Shown here in pieces: positions 57,091 to 64,000 of a stretch of DNA of 64,000 nucleotides. The stretch's first letter is position 1. Each line of letters opens with the position of its first letter. The notes beneath the pieces were generated by a model. That model ran no database searches. It saw only the letters and a list, made by a program, of their open reading frames with translations, and had not been told where the DNA came from. This DNA is from Dichotomocladium elegans (taxonomy: Eukaryota; Mucoromycota; Mucoromycetes; Mucorales; Lichtheimiaceae), in NCBI GenBank assembly GCA_025716815.1, contig JAIXMN010000001.1:496001-560000 (forward strand). Direction: 5' to 3'. Made by a program: the position numbers and the translations under genes.

Positions 57091-57481
57091 AAATTAGGTT
57101 GCCCATTTCGGAATGGAAAAATGTATAGAAGAGAAACCTTTTGTGCAACATCTTTCATATATATGTATGTGACATTCGATTTGGGCAAAATGCGATTTGT
57201 ATTTTTGCGATCCTGCGACTTCAGAACTGGCAGAGTGCGGCTTTGATTTTGGAAAATAGTTTATAATATAGATAAAGCACGTTCAGAACTTGGTTGCTAT
57301 TATTGCTAATACCGTTTTCATAGAAAAATAAGCTTTAACGTTAAAGTGGTCAAAAGAGATCGAAGGGTTGTTTCGGGGTCTTGGAAGTGGGCGTCTGTAT
57401 TTAAATTATCAGGCCCAGAAGAACGGGTGTCGACCTGCGAAGACGGTTTTGAACCTATACAGCACAAATTCTGAAATAACC

Positions 57482-58376
57482 ATGTTGGAATTGTCTTGGC
57501 TACCGCATGTGTATAACAAGACGATCGTATTGGCATCGGCATCGCCCAGGCGACGCCAAATCTTGACCGATATGGTAAAATGCATTTAAAATCACAAGCA
57601 CAATGGTGGTAACGCTTTTTTAAATTCTAAGGGCCTCAAATTTCAAGTGGTTCAAACACTTGTCGACGATGCAGTTGAGCCAAGCAGTTACAGTAGCGCC
57701 TCAGCATATGTCATGGATACAGCCGGTGCGAAGGCAGACGAGATCTGGAATAGATGCCAGGTAAGATAGAGAAAGAATACTTTTCATGCAGCTGCAGCTC
57801 AACACCACGCAAATCCACGCACAGGCGGACTCTTCTTTGCCAGACCCGGACATTATTATTGCAGCAGACACAGTGATCAATTTTGGCGAGTTCGATATCC
57901 TGAATAAGCCGCGAACCCCTCAAGAAGCACGGACGATGCTAAATAAGCTCAGCGGAAAATCCCATCACGTGTTAACTGGGGTTGTTATCTATGTGAAGAG
58001 CGAAAAGTCAAATGAAAAAAGGTATAAATGCCGCTTTGTCGAGTCCACGAAGGTGACTTTTGCAAATATTGATCAAGGCCTCCTGGACGCGTGTAAGTGA
58101 AAGTTATGGTAGTATTTTAAAAAGGACAGACATTGATGGATATCATTCAAGACATTGCATCGGGGGAAGCTTTTGACAAGGCTGGCGGTTATGGCATTCA
58201 AAGCGATGGATCGTTGTTCATTGAGAAAATTGAAGGAGACTATTACAATGTGGTAAGTTGGGTCAAACACAAACAGTATCCAGCTTAAACCTAGCATGTA
58301 GGTCGGCTTGCCCAAGCAGCGGCTGTATCAGGAACTGAGAAAAATCGAAGAGATGTATGGCAACGAAGAAGAATAA
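57482..58376 (+). CDS. Maf/HAM1-type nucleoside triphosphate pyrophosphatase (Maf family)
   Basis: Housecleaning enzyme that hydrolyses non-canonical or specific NTPs to NMP and pyrophosphate. Five exons or more join in frame. Landmarks: substrate loop [20 protein letters not shown] (start [13 protein letters not shown]), [10 protein letters not shown], the catalytic Asp region [33 protein letters not shown], and the conserved [20 protein letters not shown], which is restored only when the GTAAGTG donor at 58093 joins the ATTCAAG acceptor ending 58151. It ends [20 protein letters not shown]. Fungal homologues are annotated as Maf-like or ASMTL-N proteins. No partner gene nearby. Confidence 0.92.
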
Positions 58377-58379
58377 AAG

Positions 58380-59330
58380 AACAAGGGGCCCTTTTGTGAC
58401 CAGCCAAAATCTCCGCCAGGATCAAGTCGATAATCAAAAGACGTATACTGACTATAGTGACACAACGACAATGAGAGATAAACAGGGTTGAAAAACTGTC
58501 CCAAAGTTGCCGAATGGGTTAATATCGCGATGTTGCATGCGGAGCTGATTATACTTACGTAGTAGACTGGAAGGCATATACAAAATGGGCTCTCTGTTCA
58601 TCAAATGTATTTCTTGCACATCAGCTCAATGGATGCCTAGTTCATTTTCTGTTATTTCTGCTAGCTCCAAAGTCTCAAAGAGCGAACAATCCCATGCAGC
58701 AATTCTAATAATGAATTTCCGTTGCCTTCAGATCGGATTCGCCTATATATCTGATAATGTTTTGCCGTTTTGCTTGCAGCTCAAGGTTTGAAACTTATGT
58801 TGATACAGAGTTTGATGCCACTCCCGATCCGAAAGGGGTGAGAAGTCTCCATTAAGAACGAACAGTGCGTGTTACTGTCCTTCCATATCGATGATCCATC
58901 CGCAAAGGCAATGACGTCGTATCCGCGGAGAGAGCACCTTATTCTCGGAGGGAGGTCATCCGCAGAACGGAGGGTTTGCTGTTTAGTCTATTGTTCATCT
59001 CAAACGCCAACGTTCTTCCAGCAAGTGTTTGTGCCTTTCCTGCCTAGAACTGGTGCGATTGCTTCCGAGTCATCTTACGCTTTCGGCGATGCACGATTAA
59101 GACTAGAAAGATCAACGTTATTATACTTGCCCCATATCAAACTATGAGCTAACTTGGCAGTATACCTCAAGGTAGGTTTATTACTTTCTTTTACGCTATC
59201 GTACTCTGGTAAACGGAAAAGGACACGCTGGTAAGTCATCGCGAGCACATCCTTTTTACCGCACCTACCCGCCCATCGCAACATTTTGAAGACTCTTATG
59301 GATAGTTTAGTTTTTAATGTCATAGATATC
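58380..59330. other. No gene confidently seen
   Basis: Short frames on both strands only; a 92-codon plus frame (58869-59147) and an 88-codon minus frame (59075-59341) lack similarity. Part of this may belong to the unresolved minus-strand gene upstream at 59957. Confidence 0.4.
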
Positions 59331-59339
59331 TTAGCGCGC

Positions 59340-59957
59340 ATCTCATTTCGCTGGAAGTATCGCCTCGCCAGACCGCCCTATTTCCTTGAATCCTCACCTG
59401 AGGCGGTACCGATTGTTGATAAGCATATCCAGTATCTATCACGGTACTTGATGACTATGAGAAGAATATCGCATTTAACCAAAGCCCAAAGTCTTTAGCA
59501 TAATGCGGTAAAAAGCTATCTACAGTATCGAAAATAGAAAAGAACCATCGCATTCCGTCTGTGTGTTTGAAATTAACAGAGGCTGGCCTAAGCGAGATAA
59601 AGCGAAAGTCCTGAAGGTTGTTATGGGATGTCCTGCTTAGGAATAAATATTCACAGTTTTGATCCTGGATGCATTGCTTATTTGTACGTATTAGACGTGC
59701 TATAATAGAGATTGCAACTTACGAGATCGACTTGACAATACGCCTGAAGACCATTCATATACTCTGGAGGCCTCATAATGAAGACATGGTGTCCAAAAGT
59801 TTTCATCAGATGGCCCTTCCACATGAACCTTAATTGGGTATGAGGAAGGGATGTAAACCTTGATAGTCCGAGGAGGAATGGGTCCGGAGCAGTCGATAGG
59901 GATGAGCTTGTTGCTAGTGCTAATTCTCAGCCGCAAATTAGCACTTGCCGCATACAT
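59340..59957 (-). CDS. Unidentified multi-exon gene, tentative
   Basis: Minus strand. An exon from ATG (59957) reads MYAASANLRLRISTSNKLIP, then PRTIKVYIPSSYPIKVHVEG and TPCLHYEASRVYEWSSGVL to a GTAAGT donor at about 59722. A second coding-like stretch (about 59622-59485) reads FRFISLRPASVNFKHTDGMR WFFSIF and on to FGLWLNAIFFS; a third may follow (YAYQQSVPPQVRIQGNRAVW, about 59440-59360). Junctions are guesses and no domain was recognised. The low stop frequency and plausible donor favour a gene, but it may be decayed. Confidence 0.35.
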
Positions 59958-59959
59958 AA

Positions 59960-60760
59960 TTTATTTGGGTGGGGAATTGAGTCACACATTCCCCTTTTTT
60001 CCCTTGTCGCGGCAATTTTCTATATGTTGCTTATGATTGCAAATGGAAAAGCTCTCACATATTGTACGTATTCTGCACAATCAGAAAGGGTAAAAAGAAA
60101 AGAGGAATAGGGGCACTGTAATTGATGACCACGCAAGATAAGCACAATATACTACTGCGTCTTACCGCATGCACATAATAAAACTTGAAAAGCAATAACT
60201 CCCTAGCTAAACCATGACACACGGACCCTTGATTTATATTGCCAAAACAATTCTACAAAGATCTATTGTAGATACCAACCATGTCATTTATACAATTTGG
60301 GTGCTGTAGACACTAGATCATGCGCCTGCAGAATGCAATTGAGAAGCATTAAAAAGGGAAGAAAGGAGCATAACCAAATTTTTAGTATGATGCTCCAAGT
60401 GCATGCTTATACCACATAAATTGAGCGGAGGATAGGAGGAAGGATATCAAAAGAATTGACGGTAATGCGAAAACACAATACAGAGACAATACCAACACGT
60501 ATATATAGTGCCCAACCTATTTCGAACGATGATGGATCTGTCTACATGTATTAATTGTTATCTCTACGAAGTCTAAGAGGCAGAAGAAGGAGACGATTTA
60601 ATGGTGGTCCGCACAAGTCAGTTTTTTGCCTCCTTCCTATCTTGAGGACCGACGGCCGTTCTCTGAAATACATATTGATTGTCTGCCAGGACCTTATTCT
60701 CTCCTTCTTCCCATTTTCCTATCAGCTTAATATCTATTAATACTTTTAACACCTCCCCAG
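59960..60760. other. Intergenic, divergent promoter region
   Basis: AT-rich with no open frame of note. Lies between the tentative minus-strand gene and the Ras-GEF gene, so it presumably contains both promoters. Confidence 0.45.
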
Positions 60761-60765
60761 TAAAC

Positions 60766-63700
60766 ATGTCATTTAGGCCACCTGTATTGTGTCGGGGTCG
60801 GGCACTTTATTCATTTAAAGGCGATGATATCACGTCACTGAGTTTTGAAGCCGGCAACATCATAGAGGTTTTCTCCAAAGCTGAAAGCGGGTGGTGGTTA
60901 GGACAGTATGTTGCCGACGCGGATATTAGACGCTCTAGAGCGGCTTGTTTATTAAAATATGCATATCCAGGGTAATAAGCAAGCACAGGACATCCCCAGG
61001 TTGGTTTCCAAGGCACTATATTGAAGAAATTAAAGATGTCACGCCAAACGAGGTAACTCCCAAAAAGCAAATACCAAAGATTTACATTATTAATTCAAAA
61101 ACATGACGCATAACAGACTACACAACCACAATCTCTTAATACTAATATCATCGGCTGGACAGTTCAGCTGACGGAAGATGGCGAAGGTCAATATCTTTTC
61201 AATCCCACGACGGGCGAGATGCGATCGCACGGGGAATTAGATCTTTCGAATATGGTTGGCGATGATTCCTTGCACGATTCGAACGCTCCCTTTCAGCGCT
61301 ACAGTGACGACCGTACTCTTGCGATCGGCAACGGGGAGGATGGAGGCACTAAATTCAGCCCCGAGACGGTAACTTGTATGTGCTCTTTCTATATTCCTCT
61401 TGACTCACAGTATCTTTAGCTGCCGGCCACTCTGTGTAAATACGTGGTTCCCTTAAAGTACCGTGACCTATTTCCTATGCCCACCAAAGAGGTTTGTGTG
61501 CGTGTGTAGAGAATAAATGGGATCCATCTTACTCATATTGCACCATAATCAGGGAGGACCAACTAAAAGCAATCCTTTAACGTGGGAATGTTTATACTCC
61601 TGTGGTGTCATTACGATTCATAACCTTATTGGGGCCATAGACCATGGGCTTGAAGAGCTATACCATCCATATGCAATGGCAGTAGTCAATACTATCCGCT
61701 ACATGCTACTCGCCTCTGGTGGAATAGAGAAGGACTCGCTGAAATCGCATCCTGCTATCCAATCTCACCGTCGAAGTGTCATCGCTGCCCTTTCCAAACT
61801 GATACTTACCTCGGCCGGCCTCCAAAACCCTCAACCAGGGGGCCCACGAGGCTCGCTTACTAAGGTAGACGCGACTAACCGAGACAACCTTCTCGGCGAA
61901 GCGCGCGAGACCCTTGCGATCGTAAAGGTTTTTGTGGACGCATGTAAATTCGCTCCGATTCAACTTCATCCTATTGAGGCGACATTATGTGACCTGGACC
62001 CTTTCATGCCAACCCGTCTGCAAGCTAAAAGGGTGTCTACCAATGTGCCGATTTATGAGGGAGAAGACGTCATCGGGTTTAACAGTGGGCTGCCTACTAC
62101 CCCCCGCTTGCGCACAAACCGACAGGGCTCAGCCGTCAGCAGCGATACAGCAGTGTTCAGCCTCCGATCGAGCATGACAGGAGCTACAAGTGTCGTTAGT
62201 TCCACTAACGAGTCAAGAATTGAAAGCGATTTTGACGACGAACACGAACTGGAAATTGAGACGTACAGAGCAGAGCTACAAGAGGCAGCCGTTACCATGC
62301 TGTCGATTGTGCAGGCCAGTAAAGGAGATGATCAACGACGGCAGCAAACAATCGGCGCTCAGCTTTTAGGCCGCCTCGACCATTTGAGCAGCCGAACAGC
62401 AGAGATGGTGGCCGCAGCAGAAAAGATACATCTTTCCAAGGAAGATGAACAGACTATGGCAGAAAACAAGCAGATTCTGCTGAGAGGGTTTGGTATTCTC
62501 TTTTGTAAACTCCAGCTTATGACAGGAGAAGCAGTAATGCTGGAAACACTGCTGAGTGACATCGAGATTATTATCATGGGGATCAAAGAGCCTATCGAGT
62601 CAATTGCCCACTGCCTTGAGCGACAGACGTCCATCACCAACGACAACCGATCCATAATTTCCTACGGCAGTGGCAATATCTCTTTTCTCGAAGATTTTCC
62701 AATGCCACAAAAGGCAGGTGATCCCAAGTGGTATATGCAGAACAGTTACACAGCCGATGAGCTTCAATTCTCCAGTGATGGTTTGGTCAAGTCTGGTACA
62801 ATTGCAGCCCTCGTTGAACGACTGACGCTCCATGATCAAACGGACATGAATTTTAATCGCACATTCCTTTTGACCTACCGCTGTTTCTGCACTTCTGCCC
62901 ATCTCCTTTCTCTGCTTACAGCCCGATTCAAAATCCCAACACCCAATTCTTTGACGTTTGCCGAGCTCGAAGACTGGACGGAAAATAAGCAAAAGCTAAT
63001 CCGCCTCCGCGTTCTTAACATCATTAAGCTTTGGATCGAGCACTACCTTAACCCCGATGAGGAGCGCCAGATACTAGACGGGATCCAGGAATTCCTCCAG
63101 TCGACACCGGAATCGAGTACCAAAGCGCAGCTCGAGCGGCTCGTAGCAAAGAAACGGCTTGACAATCCCCTTCGAACGATGGTGTCCACACCGCGGAATG
63201 CACCAGAACCCATCATTCCGCGCAAGTTGACAAACTTCAAGCTACTGGACATCAATCCTCTCGAGACCGCGCGACAGCTAACCTTAATGGATTTTGGCCT
63301 CTATTGTATGATCCGGCCCTCCGAGTGCCTGAACAAAGGATGGTCGAGCCCTGATAAGACCAAAAGTCCACACATCCGCCATTATATCGAGTATAACAAC
63401 CAGCTTACTGCCTGGGTGTCCGACTCTGTCCTCAGCCAGAATGAGACCAAGAAACGTGCCAATATCATAAAGTACTGGGTCCAGGTGGCTGAGCGCTGCC
63501 GCGAGATGAATAACTTTAATACGTCTATGGCTATACTCTCCGCATTTGACAGTAGCGCCATTGGTCGATTATACCGCACATGGGAAGTGGTCGGTTCCAA
63601 ATCAAGGGCGAGCCTTAATGGACTCCGCAAGGTCTTTGGCGCCAACCGCAATTTTGCCGAGTATCGCACCCTCATCCATTCTGTCAACCCGCCATGCATC

Positions 63701-63964
63701 CCTTTTCTTGGCGTTTACCTCCAAGATATGACATTCATCCAAGATGGGAATCCAGATACCGTCATGGTGGGAGGTCGTAATCTCATCAATTTTGGAAAAA
63801 TGGCGAAGATTGGAGGCGTCATTCGCGATATCGAGCAATATCAAAATGTGGCTTATCCATTTCAGCATGTGGAGGTCCTTCAGACTTTCATCAAAGCCAA
63901 TCTTCAAAGCACGCGGGATGATGATACCCTTTATACAGAAAGTCTTAAGATAGAACCTAAGTAA
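60766..63964 (+). CDS. SH3 and Ras guanine-nucleotide exchange factor, Cdc25-like
   Basis: Activates Ras-type GTPases by GDP release, acting in cAMP/MAPK growth control in fungi. Exon 1 starts MSFRPPVLCRGRALYSFKGD and, with the acceptor ending AAGCACAG, gives an SH3 domain (ALYSF-GD, FEAGNIIEVF, GWWLGQ then TSPGWFPRHYIEEI). A WW-like segment follows (GWTVQLTEDGEGQYLFNPTT; second Trp missing). The long last exon (from about 61553) carries the helical linker, a RasGEF N-terminal domain (DGLVKSGTIAALVERLTL, TFLLTYRCFCTSAHLLSLL) and the catalytic CDC25 domain. That core shows PLETARQLTLMDFGLYCMIR, RANIIKYWVQVAERCREMNN, FNTSMAILSAFDSSAIGRL, PPCIPFLGVYLQDMTFIQDG, LINFGKMAKIGGVIRDIEQY. A stop occurs at 63964, but GTAAGTATAT there is also a good donor with an acceptor at about 63986, so the last residues may lie beyond the window. 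Confidence 0.92.
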
Positions 63965-64000
63965 GTATATCTTCCACTCGTTTTAGGCGACATGGTCTAA

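Larger units (their letters stand above)
53840..57260 (-). mobile_element. Tc1/mariner-like element, copy F, split by an insertion
   Basis: Left end near 57250 (minus strand: AAAATCAAAGCCGCACTCTG, AGTTCTGAAGTCGCAGGATC), close to copy B. Transposase relic 57090-55863, interruption 55857-54603, duplication block 54600-54405, tail cassette 54345-53850. The right end is GTCGTGCAAAATACAAAAAA on the plus strand at 53891. B and F are similar enough to align by eye along their whole shared length. Confidence 0.82.

Noticed and set aside
1..64000. tRNA, rRNA or snRNA genes
   Set aside because: Scanned by eye for B-box-like GGTTCGANTCC and cloverleaf stems; none convincing. A tRNAscan/Infernal run would be decisive.

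Overview
This window is nuclear DNA of an early-diverging filamentous fungus, most likely Mucoromycota. Genes are split by many short introns (about 45-100 bp, GTRNGY donors, CTAAC/CTGAC-type branch sites). The gene set mixes universal eukaryotic genes (fibrillarin, bystin, Rieske protein, SNRNP27, VAP) with genes typical of early fungi: an Integrator subunit 2 homologue, a DUF8032-type regulator, a kelch receptor-like kinase, and relics of Tc1/mariner and Fanzor/IS607-type elements. Organism and family calls come from recognising motifs in translated sequence. No database search was possible.

Layout. 0-2.7 kb: a Qc-SNARE gene (+), an unidentified minus-strand stretch, and a small tandem-CCCH zinc-finger gene (-). 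2.7-9.2 kb: gene-poor, with a higher-order tandem repeat (3.9-5.15 kb, 204-bp period) and a second 24-bp minisatellite with the same core. 9.2-11.65 kb: Tc1-like copy A. 12.2-16.1 kb: Rieske protein (-) and an Lnt-like membrane nitrilase (-). 17.8-21.1 kb: Gln-rich protein (-), fibrillarin (+), small OB-fold protein (+). 21.1-23.6 kb: INTS2 (-). 23.9-27.6 kb: SMP/C2 tricalbin-like tether (+). 27.7-29.9 kb: Tc1-like copy B. 30.5-39.1 kb: kelch-TM-kinase (+), bystin (+), SNRNP27 (-), DUF8032 protein (+). 41.0-44.4 kb: Tc1-like copies C (+) and D (-), tail to tail. 44.7-51.0 kb: VAP/Scs2 (+), SDR (-), FUSC/BRE4-like membrane protein (-). 51.2-57.3 kb: Tc1-like copies E (+) and F (-), F carrying an inserted Fanzor-like relic. 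57.5-58.4 kb: Maf pyrophosphatase (+). 58.4-60.7 kb: mostly unassigned. 60.8 kb to the end: SH3/WW-like/Ras-GEF protein (+).

The most unusual item is the Tc1-like family. Five of six copies carry, downstream of a decayed DD34E transposase, a second cassette that keeps apparent splice sites while the GC-rich segment between them varies strongly from copy to copy. Every transposase copy is disrupted. Copies B and F share the same small deletion and the same internal duplication. Functional links among the host genes are only general: ribosome biogenesis (fibrillarin, bystin), RNA processing (SNRNP27, INTS2, CCCH protein) and membrane contact or traffic (tricalbin-like, VAP, SNARE). Nothing suggests a gene cluster.
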